Positions 17,731 through 28,780 are shown, counted from the stretch's first letter. The stretch: DNA of 64,000 nucleotides from Sphingomonas faeni (GCF_030817315.1 NZ_JAUSZF010000001.1:2871001-2935000); one strand, 5' to 3'. Notes: a model not told the origin generated them from the sequence alone. A program made the numbers and translations.

Positions 17731-18000
17731 CGCCGGGGGGCACGGCGCATATGATACGCTTATCCTGAACACTATAACGTTTTAGAACAGGGCGATAAAT
17801 TGTGTATGTTCAGAGTGACGAATATCCCGTCAAAGCGACCCGATACTGATCAGCCGGCTGACTGCCCCAAGACGCTGCAGCATATTACCAGATCCTAATT
17901 TAAATTGCCGCTTCCTTCCAACCGATATGATTAATGTTGCTAGATATTTTAATATGCATAAGCTCACCAACCTTAACGTTTATATACGGTATTATATCGG

Positions 18001-18513
18001 ATGGGCGCTGGTCATAATGAAGAGAAATTCAAAGCTGCAATTATATTGCGCAGCAACTCAAAAATTTGGGCCGAAGCAAAATCCGAATGGGAATTGCATC
18101 TTGTATATGACGATCCAGCGGAGCGAGCCTGTGAATGTGGTCATCAACCTATAAATCAAATATGCGTTATAAAAAATAAGGATAACAACAAAGAGGCCGA
18201 AGTAGGAAACGTCTGTGTTCATCGGTTCATGAAACTCGCGTCTCAGCGCGTTTTATCGGTCCTAAAGAGAGTTAGATGGGATTTAAAAAAATCTTTAAAT
18301 CCGGCAGCTCTGGATCTCTTTGCGCGTAGAGGCGTGATTTCTAACGATGAACGATCTGAATATCTAGATTATTGGCGGAAACGCACCAATTTGACAGATG
18401 AACAGAAAGCTCAAAAAAATGACATCAATGTTCGTGTTTTAAAATACGCAGATGAAGAAACCGCGCGACTAATAGCGAATTTTGCCAATCATGGTTTGAA
18501 GCCGCGATTATAG
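18001..18513 (+). CDS. Hypothetical protein with a four-cysteine putative zinc site
   Basis: A 170-residue protein I do not recognise. Near the middle it has C44-x-C46-GH, C55 and C72 (ACECGH, QICVIKN, VGNVCVHRF), a spacing that would suit a treble-clef or ribbon zinc site. The C-terminal half is charged and helical (YLDYWRKRTNLTDEQKAQK). The gene is clearly AT-rich with codons such as AAA, AAT and ATA, unlike every neighbour, which suggests recent transfer. It lies beside two toxin-antitoxin modules. No strong ribosome binding site precedes the ATG. Its last codons form half of a hairpin shared with the thiC end. Confidence 0.7.
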   Translation: MGAGHNEEKFKAAIILRSNSKIWAEAKSEWELHLVYDDPAERACECGHQPINQICVIKNKDNNKEAEVGNVCVHRFMKLASQRVLSVLKRVRWDLKKSLNPAALDLFARRGVISNDERSEYLDYWRKRTNLTDEQKAQKNDINVRVLKYADEETARLIANFANHGLKPRL

Positions 18514-18526
18514 ACGCGGCTTCAAA
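18495..18526. terminator. Bidirectional hairpin between the orphan gene and thiC
   Basis: A perfect 12-bp stem, TTTGAAGCCGCG and CGCGGCTTCAAA, with an 8-nt loop. It includes the last codons and stop of the AT-rich gene and ends 8 bp from the thiC stop on the other strand. A role in ending both transcripts is likely, although the T-run is short. Confidence 0.6.
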
Positions 18527-18533
18527 GGCATCC

Positions 18534-20604
<2,071 letters not shown>

Positions 20605-20668
20605 TGAGCATAGGGGGGTTGGGGTGGGGTGCAATGGGAAACTTGGCGGACGTGGTGAGCGAGGGCGA

Positions 20669-20717
20669 GGCACCTGCGTTTGGGGCTTGCCCTTCGACTT
20701 CGCTCAGGGCGAACGGG
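20669..20717. repeat. Family A palindrome, right half only
   Basis: GCACCTGCG followed by CCCTTCGACTTCGCTCAGGG and CGAACGGG match the centre and right arm of family A. The left arm is degraded (GTGAGCGAGGGCGAGGCACC). This and the full copy at 20835 fill the 368-bp gap upstream of the riboswitch; nothing else is seen there. Confidence 0.65.
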
Positions 20718-20834
20718 AGAGGAGGCGACCGGAGGAGAGGGCATCAGTCGAGCGAGCGAGGTACGTGGGCGAGCGGAACGGGGTTGAGGCGAGCGGGTGC
20801 GCCTCGATCCCGCCCGTCGACTACGCCGTGACTG

Positions 20835-20906
20835 CCCGTTCGTGCTGAGCGAAGTCGAAGCACCTGCGGTTGGGGCTTGCCCTTCGACTTCGCTCAGGGC
20901 GAATGG
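20835..20906. repeat. Palindromic element, family A
   Basis: CCCGTTCGTGCTGAGCGAAG...TCGAAGCACC pairs with the right arm CCCTTCGACTTCGCTCAGGG...CGAATGG. The centre GTTGGGGCTTG is the same as in the half copy 160 bp away. Confidence 0.85.
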
Positions 20907-20972
20907 AGGAGAGGAAGGCGCTTGGGTCGGGGAATTGGGCGGCCTACACCATCGCGCGGGCCGCCCTTTGCC

Positions 20973-21854
20973 TTAGAAGCGGAAAGAAACGGTCCCGCGC
21001 AGGCTGTGCCAGCGCATTTTGTCGTCGCTGCGGCGGAAGTCGGTGCCGCTGGTGTTGGGCGCGATCAGGAAAGGGTTGCTGGCGAGCAGGACCGGGCTGC
21101 CGGCGAGTGTGGTGCCGGCGGTGACGCGGACGCGGGCGTCGTCGTCGCGGTATTGGTGGAACATGTATTCCATGCCGATCGAGATGTTTTTGGTCAGCTT
21201 CTGCTCGATGCCGCCGCCGCCGAGGATGCCCCACTGGTTCTTCGACCCGCTGGCCGAAAACGCGTTGGCGGTGTTGGTGGTGAAGAACAGATTGTCGATC
21301 TTCGCATAGCCCGCACCGAACGTGCCGTAGAACAGCGTGGTGTTGATGGCATAGCCGGCGCGGCCGCGGACCGAGGCCTCCCAGTCGACCTTGCGCGCCA
21401 TCGTGTAGCTGGCGGGGGTGGTCGAGAAGCCCGAGGTGCTGTCGGTGATCTCGGTCTTGCCGAATTCGCCGACGACGCCGACGACGATGTTGCCGCGCTG
21501 TACGTCGAAGCCTGCACGGCCGTAATAGGCCCAGCCGTCGTCATCGTTGCGGCAACCGTACGCAGCGGCACCGGTGCGGGCCGAGCCGTTGCAGAAGCCC
21601 GGCGAGAACGCGTTGGCGCCGGTGATCGTGTTGACGCTGTCGCTGAAATTGCCGTCGCCGTTGCGGTCGAACAGGATCGACGAGCCGACGTCGTTGGGCT
21701 GGACGTCGTAACCGCCGGCCGCACCGATATAGACGCCCGAGAACGGACGATCCGCGGTGGTTTCCTGCGAGATGAGCTGAGCCTGGGCTGGAACGGCGGA
21801 AAGCCCCGCAACGGCGAGGCCGGCGAGCGCGGTGAGCTTCGTTAGGTTTTTCAT
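20973..21854 (-). CDS. Outer-membrane beta-barrel protein
   Basis: A 293-residue protein with a clear signal peptide (MKNLTKLTALAGLAVAGLSA, cleavage after PAQA). The rest alternates hydrophobic and polar residues as in an 8-10-strand barrel (GVYIGAAGGYDVQ, WAYYGRAGFDV, FYGTFGAGYAKID) and ends in LRGTVSFRF. The C-terminal phenylalanine is the usual outer-membrane targeting signal. The OmpA/Omp25-like family is likely. A calcium-type DRNGDGNF loop lies near residue 66. The start at 21854 is preferred over 21860 because GGGGA is then 8 nt away. The role is unknown; a porin or surface structural protein is possible. Confidence 0.85.
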   Translation of the reverse strand: MKNLTKLTALAGLAVAGLSAVPAQAQLISQETTADRPFSGVYIGAAGGYDVQPNDVGSSILFDRNGDGNFSDSVNTITGANAFSPGFCNGSARTGAAAYGCRNDDDGWAYYGRAGFDVQRGNIVVGVVGEFGKTEITDSTSGFSTTPASYTMARKVDWEASVRGRAGYAINTTLFYGTFGAGYAKIDNLFFTTNTANAFSASGSKNQWGILGGGGIEQKLTKNISIGMEYMFHQYRDDDARVRVTAGTTLAGSPVLLASNPFLIAPNTSGTDFRRSDDKMRWHSLRGTVSFRF

Positions 21855-21932
21855 GGTCATTCCCCAAACAAGGATCGCGGCGCTCCTGAATACGCCGCGA
21901 TTCCGAGGTTTCTGTTCAATCCGTGACGACGA

Positions 21933-22988
21933 TCACGCGTTGGCGCCGCTGGTCCGAAGTGAATCGGTGCGGTTGTTGGTCCCGTTGGGGAAGAAGCCCC
22001 CGCCAATCTTTGCGGTATTGGTCAGGTAGGCGATGTTGTGCACCTGCGCGACCGACCGGCTGTAGGCCAGACCGTTGGCATCGGTCGGCACGATGTTCGA
22101 CACCGTCGGATCCGTCCCGGTGATGCCCTGGTCGATGTCGCCGATAACGCCGGTCGCGCTGTTGGTGACGGTGCCGTCGAGGCTGTCGCGCGCGTCGCTG
22201 ATCTGGTTGGCCGCCGTGATCAACGACGGGGTCGGGTTCGGCGTCTGCAGACCCTTGCGGTACAGGATCGTGCGGATCAGGCCGGCGTGATACGCCTCTG
22301 CCGCGAGGATGCCGGCGGCCGCCTCGAGATAGGTCTTGTTGGCAATCAGCGCGGCTGCGCCCTTATAGGCCGAGACGCCAACGTCCTCGAAGATATACGC
22401 ACCGAGGAGGAAGCTGTTGTCGTCGGCATAGGGGTTGAAGACGCCGGTCGCGCCGACGACGCCGGCCGCGCGGGCGGCCGCCGTGAAGGCACCCGGAGCG
22501 GCAGCGGTACCGGCCGAGATGTCGATCGCGGGCTGGGCGACGGCGGCGGTGCCGAGCGCGGTGCGCAGGAAGGCGACGTGCGCGACTTCGTCGATCGCGA
22601 TTTCACGGGCGTATTCACGCACGACGGTATCCTGGAACGGGACCTGCGCACCGCCGGTGACCGCACCCTGCGTACCGGTACCGGTAAGCAGGCTGGCGTT
22701 CAGGCCGACGCCGAATGCCGCGAACGCGTAGAACTGCGCTTCGAGATATTCGAGGTTGAGCGCGAAGTTCAGGATGTCGGCATCGTTTAACGTCGCGGCG
22801 GGGGCCGGCGTCGGCGTGGGGGTAGGTCCAGGCGCGAGATCGGAATCGTCGCTGCCGCATGCCGAGAGCAACGTCGCGCCACCGATGGCGAGCGCGGATC
22901 CACCGGCGAAACGGAGGAAGTTGCGGCGTTCGTTGCGACGGCCGGCGATTGCGTCGAAGAGTTCCAGCTTGGTATTGAGATCGGTCAT
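21933..22988 (-). CDS. Ferritin-like domain protein, Tat-exported lipoprotein
   Basis: A 351-residue exported protein. The N-terminus has a twin-arginine signal (RRNERRNFLRFAGGSALAIG) followed by a lipobox-like LLSACGS, so it is probably anchored in a membrane. A proline/threonine-rich linker leads into a Ferritin_2-type helical domain ([38 protein letters not shown]). The Glu residues and the E-x2-H pair could bind a di-metal centre. Similar proteins are linked to desiccation tolerance in some bacteria, but function is unproven. A paralogue with the same C-terminal motifs lies directly upstream, 74 bp away. The two form a likely operon. Confidence 0.85.
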   Translation of the reverse strand: MTDLNTKLELFDAIAGRRNERRNFLRFAGGSALAIGGATLLSACGSDDSDLAPGPTPTPTPAPAATLNDADILNFALNLEYLEAQFYAFAAFGVGLNASLLTGTGTQGAVTGGAQVPFQDTVVREYAREIAIDEVAHVAFLRTALGTAAVAQPAIDISAGTAAAPGAFTAAARAAGVVGATGVFNPYADDNSFLLGAYIFEDVGVSAYKGAAALIANKTYLEAAAGILAAEAYHAGLIRTILYRKGLQTPNPTPSLITAANQISDARDSLDGTVTNSATGVIGDIDQGITGTDPTVSNIVPTDANGLAYSRSVAQVHNIAYLTNTAKIGGGFFPNGTNNRTDSLRTSGANA

Positions 22989-23062
22989 TGGGGTAATCCC
23001 TGAAAAGCGAAGATGAGCGTTGGGCGAGGATGCGATCGGGCCGATGTGATCCGGCCGATCGA

Positions 23063-24082
23063 TCAGGCTGCCGCGGTGCTCGTCTTGATGTTGCCGTTCA
23101 TGCCGTTCGGGTAGAACCCGCCTGCCGATGCCGCACCGCTGTTGAGATAGACGATGTTGAGCACTTGGCTGGCCGAGCGGCTGTACGCGACGCCGTTGTT
23201 GTCGAGCGGGACGATGTTCGACACGGTCACCGCGGCCTGCGTGGTGGCGAGGTTGATCGGAGTCGCGCTGTACGACGAGATACCCTGGTCGATGTCGTTC
23301 GCACCGAAGATCGTCGTGTTGGCACCACCGCCGTCGAGGCTGTCTCGCGCACGTGAAATCGCATCGGCAGAGGTACGCAGCGAGGGCGTGTCGATGCCCT
23401 TGCCGTACAGCGTCGTGCGGACGATCGCGGCGTGATACGCCTCGACCGCGAGCAGGCCGGCGGCGGCTTCGAGATACGCCTTGCTGGTCAGCAACGGCGC
23501 GGCGCCCTTGTACGCGGTCACGCCGACGTCTTCGAAGATGAACGCGCCGAGGAGGAACGCTTCGTCGTTTGCGTACGGGTCGAACGCGGTACCGGCGGGG
23601 ACGAGCCCGGCAGCCTGGGCGGCGAGCGAAAACGCGCTGGTCGGCGAGACGCTGACGTCGATCACCGGCTGCGCGACGGCGGCGGTGCCGAGCGCGGTGC
23701 GGAGGAACCTGACGTGGGCGATCTCGTCCTGCGCGATCTCGCGGGCGTATTGCGACACGATCGGGTCGGTGAAATTGACCTGGCGACCGCCGCGGACAGC
23801 ACCCTGGGTGCCGGTGCCACCGAGCAGGCTGTTGTCGAGGCCGGTCCCATAGGCGGCGTAGGAGTAGAACTGCGCCTCGAGATATTCGAGGTTGAGCGCG
23901 AAGTTCAGCACGTCCGCATCGGTAATGGTCTGTGCCGACGCCGACGTGGACAGGGACAATGCGGTCGCACCGGCTGCGGTCATCGCAGCGGCGCCGAGCG
24001 CGGTCTTGAAGAATTCACGTCGTTCGCTGCGCCGTTCCACTCGCGCATCGAGGGCTTCGATCAGGTGCACGCTCTCGGTCAT
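23063..24082 (-). CDS. Ferritin-like domain protein, Tat-exported
   Basis: A 339-residue paralogue of the next gene. The signal is [18 protein letters not shown], with cleavage likely after SASA, and it has no lipobox, so it should be soluble in the periplasm. The core motifs are the same ([58 protein letters not shown]). The C-terminal end [15 protein letters not shown] resembles YSRSVAQVHNIAYLT of the partner. GGGGAGGA precedes the ATG at 24082. The pair looks like a gene duplication that diverged in membrane anchoring. Metal binding is inferred from E and H positions. Confidence 0.86.
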   Translation of the reverse strand: MTESVHLIEALDARVERRSERREFFKTALGAAAMTAAGATALSLSTSASAQTITDADVLNFALNLEYLEAQFYSYAAYGTGLDNSLLGGTGTQGAVRGGRQVNFTDPIVSQYAREIAQDEIAHVRFLRTALGTAAVAQPVIDVSVSPTSAFSLAAQAAGLVPAGTAFDPYANDEAFLLGAFIFEDVGVTAYKGAAPLLTSKAYLEAAAGLLAVEAYHAAIVRTTLYGKGIDTPSLRTSADAISRARDSLDGGGANTTIFGANDIDQGISSYSATPINLATTQAAVTVSNIVPLDNNGVAYSRSASQVLNIVYLNSGAASAGGFYPNGMNGNIKTSTAAA

Positions 24083-24354
24083 ATCAGGGTCCTCCCCTTG
24101 TTGTTGCAGACGTCGGAGTTATTGAAACAATCGAACAGTCTGGACCGATCAGAGCAACACCCTGTCGCCAAGGCCCGGCTCGTAACGCGCTCTATTGCGG
24201 GCAGAAACCTGCCGTCCAAAGCGAGTAACGGACGTCATAGGGAGATGGACGCAGGATTAACGGGGGCGTGCGAAATATATTTTTAGGGGTGCGGGGAAGG
24301 TCTGGTGGGGCGGCGGCGTCGGGTAGGCCTTTGCCGCACGGATCGCGTTCTCGT

Positions 24355-24479
24355 GGGACTGCCCCACCCCAACCTCTCCCCTGAAGGGGAGGGACTTTTG
24401 GTTGCGTCTGTTGGAGGCCTTGGGGCCGCCATGCTCGGGAATTCGACCTCATGATCCTCCCCCTTCCGGGGGAGGATCG
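24355..24479. repeat. GC-rich hairpins, family E
   Basis: ACCTCTCCCCTGAAGGGGAG with a following CTTTT, and GATCCTCCCCCTTCCGGGGG-AGGATC about 60 bp further. Both are family-E type. They occupy the middle of the 451-bp gap between the ferritin-like pair and the MipA-like gene. The part next to 24083 should hold the promoter of the pair, but I see no clear sigma-factor sites. Confidence 0.65.
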
Positions 24480-24533
24480 ATGGGTCTGGGGTTTGGCTTA
24501 GTTTCCCCCCGGACCGGACAGGCCGGGCCTGGA

Positions 24534-25424
24534 TCAGAAGGTGTAGGTCAGGCCTACCGCGCCGAGCCACTGGTCGGCATCGCCGACGTCGGCGACGATC
24601 GGGCTGTCCTTGTACTTGCCGAGCATGCGCCCGTAGAGCACGCCTGCGCCGACGCCGAAGCCGTGACGGAGATCGCCGGACAGGCTCTGCACCACGAACA
24701 GCGACGCGTTGACGCGGCGGAAACCGCTGTCGTTGACGTCGTAGGTGCGCAGGCCGCTGGCGAGCGTACCGATCGGGGTCACCGCAGAATAGGTGCGGCC
24801 GAAGCCCTTGCCGACGTAATCCGCCGACACGCCGAGCGAGACGAGCGTACGGACCGACAGCGGTGTGGTATAGTTCACCTGCGGCGTGACGACGTAGCTG
24901 TCGTAGGTGCCCGACACGTCATGGACATAAGCGACGCGCGCGGTGAGCGTGTCGTAGTCGCTGGTGATGACGCCGGTCCGGGCGACGCCGACATAGCCAC
25001 CGAGTTCGAACGCGGTGTCGATCTTGCCGAGCGCACGGACCTGGCGGTTGTCGATATCGCCGGTGCGATCGCGACGGACGCCGCCGATGACGCCAACTTC
25101 GTAGTTGATGCCGACTCCGCCCGTGTTCGGGATCAGGTTGAAATAGAGCTGCGTGCCGCGGAGGAAGAAGTCGTGGCCGCGGACCGTGCCGACAAAGGCG
25201 CCGGCGGGGGTGAAGGAATTGCTGTCGGCGCCTTCGTAATCGGGCATCGACACCACGCCGAGCGCAACCGTGACGCGGTTGTTGTCACGCGGATCGGTGA
25301 TCGGCGGCGACGGGTTCGGATCCGTCTGGGCGATCGCGGGCGTGGCGGTCGCGAGCACCGCGATTGCGGCAGACGTGAAGAGAGTGAATGCGCGCAAGGA
25401 AATGCTCCGGAGAAAAGGTTCCAT
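24534..25424 (-). CDS. MipA/OmpV-family outer-membrane protein
   Basis: A 296-residue protein with a signal peptide cut near ATPAIAQ and a barrel-type body. The start of the mature part, VTVALGVVSMPDYEGADSNS, is the hallmark of the MipA/OmpV family. The chain ends in DQWLGAVGLTYTF with a terminal phenylalanine. Members are either scaffolds for murein synthesis machinery or general outer-membrane proteins; the role here cannot be told. It is transcribed toward the ferritin-like genes, and the DUF2141 gene ends 41 bp upstream on the same strand, so these may share a transcript. Confidence 0.87.
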   Translation of the reverse strand: MEPFLRSISLRAFTLFTSAAIAVLATATPAIAQTDPNPSPPITDPRDNNRVTVALGVVSMPDYEGADSNSFTPAGAFVGTVRGHDFFLRGTQLYFNLIPNTGGVGINYEVGVIGGVRRDRTGDIDNRQVRALGKIDTAFELGGYVGVARTGVITSDYDTLTARVAYVHDVSGTYDSYVVTPQVNYTTPLSVRTLVSLGVSADYVGKGFGRTYSAVTPIGTLASGLRTYDVNDSGFRRVNASLFVVQSLSGDLRHGFGVGAGVLYGRMLGKYKDSPIVADVGDADQWLGAVGLTYTF

Positions 25425-25465
25425 CGCGCAACGCAGTACGACCCTTTTCGGTCCGTTACGATTGG

Positions 25466-25903
25466 TCAGAAGATGTAACGCATTTTCACTTGTTGTATTT
25501 CGGCATCACCGGCGAGCATGAACCGGGCCGCCGAAAAGCGCGGCGGGCCGAACCGGACGGCCGCATCGCGCGAAAAGCCATAGCCCTCGCGCGGGATACC
25601 CGCGAACGTATCGAGCTTTGCATTGCTGTTCTCGTCGTGGATGATTGCGAGCGCATAGCCGCGCTGCGGCAGGCCGGGAAAGCTGGTCGTGCGTACGCTC
25701 GCGGGGATCGATCGGGTGAGCGCGTTGGCGTCGTCGACGCAGGCGGGGAAGTTGGCGGGATCCGCGGTCAGGCAGATCCGGATCATGCCCTTTGCCGACC
25801 GGACGTTGCCGACCTCTACGTCAAGCCGCGTGACCGGCGCCGCCGCCGCCAGCATCGCCCATACCATGACGCCGGCCGTCACCAGACGCGATTTTCGCGC
25901 CAT
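25466..25903 (-). CDS. DUF2141 domain protein, exported
   Basis: A 145-residue protein. A hydrophobic signal (RLVTAGVMVWAMLAAAAPVT) is followed by the DUF2141 fold: LDVEVGNVRSAKGMIRICL, then FPGLPQRGYALAIIHDENSN, KLDTFAGIPREGYGFSRDAA. The HDENSNAKLD segment is the usual signature. Function is unknown; the family often lies near carotenoid or membrane-lipid genes in proteobacteria. The start was placed at MARKSRL because the signal peptide begins there. Its first 83 bp overlap the end of the membrane hydroxylase gene, which suggests translational coupling. Confidence 0.83.
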   Translation of the reverse strand: MARKSRLVTAGVMVWAMLAAAAPVTRLDVEVGNVRSAKGMIRICLTADPANFPACVDDANALTRSIPASVRTTSFPGLPQRGYALAIIHDENSNAKLDTFAGIPREGYGFSRDAAVRFGPPRFSAARFMLAGDAEIQQVKMRYIF

Positions 25904-26645
25904 GCCGGGCATGCGCTTTCGCGTGTGCCTTGGCGAAGTCGCCAAGCCCGTTGTCGGTGCCGCAGAGCCGATCCCAGACGCGGAAATATAGCCCATAATT
26001 GCATCCGTATTGTTCATGATGACGTTGATGATGGCTGGCCGTTATCAGCCATCCCCCCAATGCTCCCCGCCACATGAACCTAGGGAAAATCTCCCACCCC
26101 ATGTGGTTGGTCACTCCCATAACCGTCATGATCGTCAGGACCAAACCCAGTGCGCCGACATGGATCGGAATCAGGAACACCAGTAGCGGAATTACCACAG
26201 CGCCGGTGATCGCCTCGATTGGATGAAACGCCATCGCCGCCCATGCGGTCGGCGGGCGGCTGGCGTGATGGAGCGCGTGCGCGAGCTTGAACGGCTTGGG
26301 CCGATGCATCCAGCGATGCGTCCAGTAGAACCAGGTGTCGTGCGCGAACAGGAACAGCAGCACCGACACGGGCAGGTACCAGAGCGGATAGGCGTGGACG
26401 TCGGTATAGACCAGGGTCCAGCCGCGATTGTCCCAGCCCCAGGCGACGATCCCCGCCGGGACGCCGTAGATCGCGGCCGATGCGACGCTCCACAGGATCT
26501 CGCGCCGCATCTGCGTATCGAGACCGGTGTAGAGGCCCGGATGGCGGGCGCGCGTCGCAGCGGCGAACGCCCCCGAGACGATCAGATAGCGCACCCCGAC
26601 GATCACGGTCATCGCGGTGGCTGAGAGTAGAATGGCGAGCCACAT
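25821..26645 (-). CDS. Sterol desaturase/fatty acid hydroxylase family membrane protein
   Basis: A 274-residue integral membrane di-iron oxygenase. The histidine boxes are visible: HDTWFYWTHRWMH (about residue 100), HALHHASRPPT, and HHQRHHEQYGCNYG near residue 210. Four to five hydrophobic helices surround them. It is too long for a typical CrtZ carotene hydroxylase and fits the general sterol desaturase family, which hydroxylates lipids. The Ala/His/Gly-rich C-terminal tail is encoded by sequence that also holds the start of the DUF2141 gene. The carotenoid genes lie 3.4 kb away on the other strand, so a link to them is possible but unproven. Confidence 0.87.
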   Translation of the reverse strand: MWLAILLSATAMTVIVGVRYLIVSGAFAAATRARHPGLYTGLDTQMRREILWSVASAAIYGVPAGIVAWGWDNRGWTLVYTDVHAYPLWYLPVSVLLFLFAHDTWFYWTHRWMHRPKPFKLAHALHHASRPPTAWAAMAFHPIEAITGAVVIPLLVFLIPIHVGALGLVLTIMTVMGVTNHMGWEIFPRFMWRGALGGWLITASHHQRHHEQYGCNYGLYFRVWDRLCGTDNGLGDFAKAHAKAHARHGAKIASGDGRRHGMGDAGGGGAGHAA

Positions 26646-26806
26646 AGAGGCGCTTATACAGACGTTTGCAGCGCGGGGTAATGGGGAACGGGGCGATAAT
26701 GCCGCGGCTAGAATGCCGCGACTAGGTACGGCGTTCGTCGCGGCGCTTTCGTCTGCTGAATCCTTCTGCTACTCAGACAAATAAAATATGAAGTAGAGGA
26801 TGCACA

Positions 26807-28780
26807 ATGTCCGAACCATGCTGCACCTGCCCCTCCCGCAGGCGTTTCCTGACCGGCGTGGGGACCGGCGCGCTGCTTGCGAGTTCGTTCGCGATGGGCC
26901 CGCACGCGGCATTTGCGTTCGTGCCGCAAGGTCCGCAGGCGCCGCAGCCGACGAGCTTGCCGACCGCAAGGTTGCGGGCGTTCGACCTGGCGGACGTCAC
27001 GCTGGGCGAGGGGCCATTCCTGCACGCGCAGCGCAAGACGGAGGCGTATCTGCTCGCGCTGAAACCCGACCGGATGCTCCACAATTTCCGCGTCAATGCC
27101 GGACTGCCTGCGAAGGCGCCGGCTTACGGCGGCTGGGAATCAGATCCCTTGTGGGCGGACATCAACTGCCACGGCCATACGCTGGGGCATTACCTGTCGG
27201 CGTGTGCGCTGGCGTATCGATCGACCGGGGACCGGCGGTTCAAGGCACGGATCGATCATATCGCGCGCGAACTGGCGGCGTGCCAGGCAGCGTCGGGGAG
27301 CGGGCTGGTCTGTGCGTTCCCGAACGGGCCGGCACTGGTGGCGGCGCATCTGCGCGGCGACAAGATCACCGGCGTACCCTGGTACACGTTGCACAAGGTG
27401 TATGCTGGCCTGCGCGATGCGACATTGCTGGCGGACAGCGACACGTCACGCGCAGTGCTGCTGCGGCTGGCCGACTGGGCGGTGGTCGCGAGCCGGCCGC
27501 TGAGCGATGCGCAGTTCGAGACCATGTTGGATACCGAGCATGGCGGCATGAACGAGGTGTTCGCCGACCTCTATACGATGACTGGGACCGCCGACTATCG
27601 CACGATGGCGGAGCGGTTCTCGCACAAGGCGATCCTCGCGCCGCTCGCCAAGAACCGCGACCATCTCGACGGGCTGCATGCCAATACGCAGGTGCCGAAG
27701 ATCATCGGCTTCCAGCGGGTCTGGGAGGTGACGGGCAAGCCGGAATACCGCGATGCGTCCGAATTCTTCTGGAAGACGGTGGCGCTGACGCGGTCGTTCG
27801 CGACCGGCGGGCACGGCGACAACGAGCATTTCTTTCCGGTCGCCGATTTCGCCGAGCACGTCCTGTCGCCGAAGGGATCGGAGACGTGTTGCCAACACAA
27901 CATGCTGAAGCTGACGCGCGCGCTGTTCCTGCACGATCCGGAGGCGGGCTATGCCGATTACTACGAGCGGACGCTGTATAACGGGATCCTCGCGTCGCAG
28001 GACCCGGACAGCGGGATGGCGACGTACTTCCAGGGTGCGCGGCCGGGATACATGAAGCTGTATCACACGCCGGAGAACTCGTTCTGGTGCTGCACCGGCA
28101 CGGGGATGGAGAACCACGTCAAATATCGCGACTCGATCTATTTCCATGACGACCGCGCGTTGTACGTGAACCTGTTCGTGCCTTCGGCGGTGCGCTGGAA
28201 GGACAAGGATGCGGTGCTCACGCAGGTGACGGCGTTTCCCGATACCGCGACGACGACGATGCGATGGACGTTGAAGCGGCCGACCGAGCTGACGCTGAAG
28301 CTGCGCCATCCGGGGTGGAGCCGGACCGCGGTGGTACTGGTGAACGGGGTCGAGACGATGCGGTCGACCAATCCGGGGCGGTATCTGGAGCTGGTGCGCG
28401 GGTGGCGCGACGGCGACGCGGTGGAACTGCGGCTGGATATGCGCGCCGGGGTCGAGCGATCGCCGGCCGCGCCGGATATCGTCGCCTTTACCTATGGGCC
28501 GCTGGTGATGGCGGGCAGCTTCGGGCGCGACGGCCTGGCGCCGGGATCGGACATCATCGTCAACGAGCGCAAATATGGCGAGTATAACGCAGCGCCGTTC
28601 ACGCCGCCGACGCTGGCGGGCGACCCCGAGACGATCGCGCAGGGGATGCGCAAGGGAGACCGTCCGCTGGAGTTCACGATCCTCGCGGCGGACCGGCAGC
28701 CGGTGCGGATGGTGCCGTATTTCCGGGTCGCGCATGAGCGGTATGCGACATACTGGCCGATCGCGCCGGCTTCGACCTGA
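26807..28780 (+). CDS. Glycoside hydrolase family 127 protein (beta-L-arabinofuranosidase-like), Tat-exported
   Basis: A 657-residue secreted enzyme. The N-terminus carries a twin-arginine signal (PSRRRFLTGVGTGALLASSF). The body is an (alpha/alpha)6 barrel of the DUF1680/GH127 family (LWADINCHGHTLGHYLSACA, VPWYTLHKVYAGLRDA, GGMNEVFADLYTMTG) followed by beta-sandwich domains. The cysteine-rich segment ETCCQHNMLKL and the downstream FWCCTGTGMENH hold the catalytic cysteine and zinc-binding residues known in the family. It should release L-arabinofuranose or related sugars from plant or bacterial glycans in the periplasm. No sugar uptake genes are beside it. Confidence 0.9.
   Translation: MSEPCCTCPSRRRFLTGVGTGALLASSFAMGPHAAFAFVPQGPQAPQPTSLPTARLRAFDLADVTLGEGPFLHAQRKTEAYLLALKPDRMLHNFRVNAGLPAKAPAYGGWESDPLWADINCHGHTLGHYLSACALAYRSTGDRRFKARIDHIARELAACQAASGSGLVCAFPNGPALVAAHLRGDKITGVPWYTLHKVYAGLRDATLLADSDTSRAVLLRLADWAVVASRPLSDAQFETMLDTEHGGMNEVFADLYTMTGTADYRTMAERFSHKAILAPLAKNRDHLDGLHANTQVPKIIGFQRVWEVTGKPEYRDASEFFWKTVALTRSFATGGHGDNEHFFPVADFAEHVLSPKGSETCCQHNMLKLTRALFLHDPEAGYADYYERTLYNGILASQDPDSGMATYFQGARPGYMKLYHTPENSFWCCTGTGMENHVKYRDSIYFHDDRALYVNLFVPSAVRWKDKDAVLTQVTAFPDTATTTMRWTLKRPTELTLKLRHPGWSRTAVVLVNGVETMRSTNPGRYLELVRGWRDGDAVELRLDMRAGVERSPAAPDIVAFTYGPLVMAGSFGRDGLAPGSDIIVNERKYGEYNAAPFTPPTLAGDPETIAQGMRKGDRPLEFTILAADRQPVRMVPYFRVAHERYATYWPIAPAST

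Noticed and set aside
16025..18530. Prophage or insertion sequence in the accessory patch
   Set aside because: No integrase, transposase, capsid or terminal inverted repeats were seen; only toxin-antitoxin genes and an orphan.
25821..26645. Calling the membrane hydroxylase crtZ
   Set aside because: At 274 residues and with sterol-desaturase-type histidine spacing it does not match the short CrtZ proteins; a carotenoid role would be a guess.
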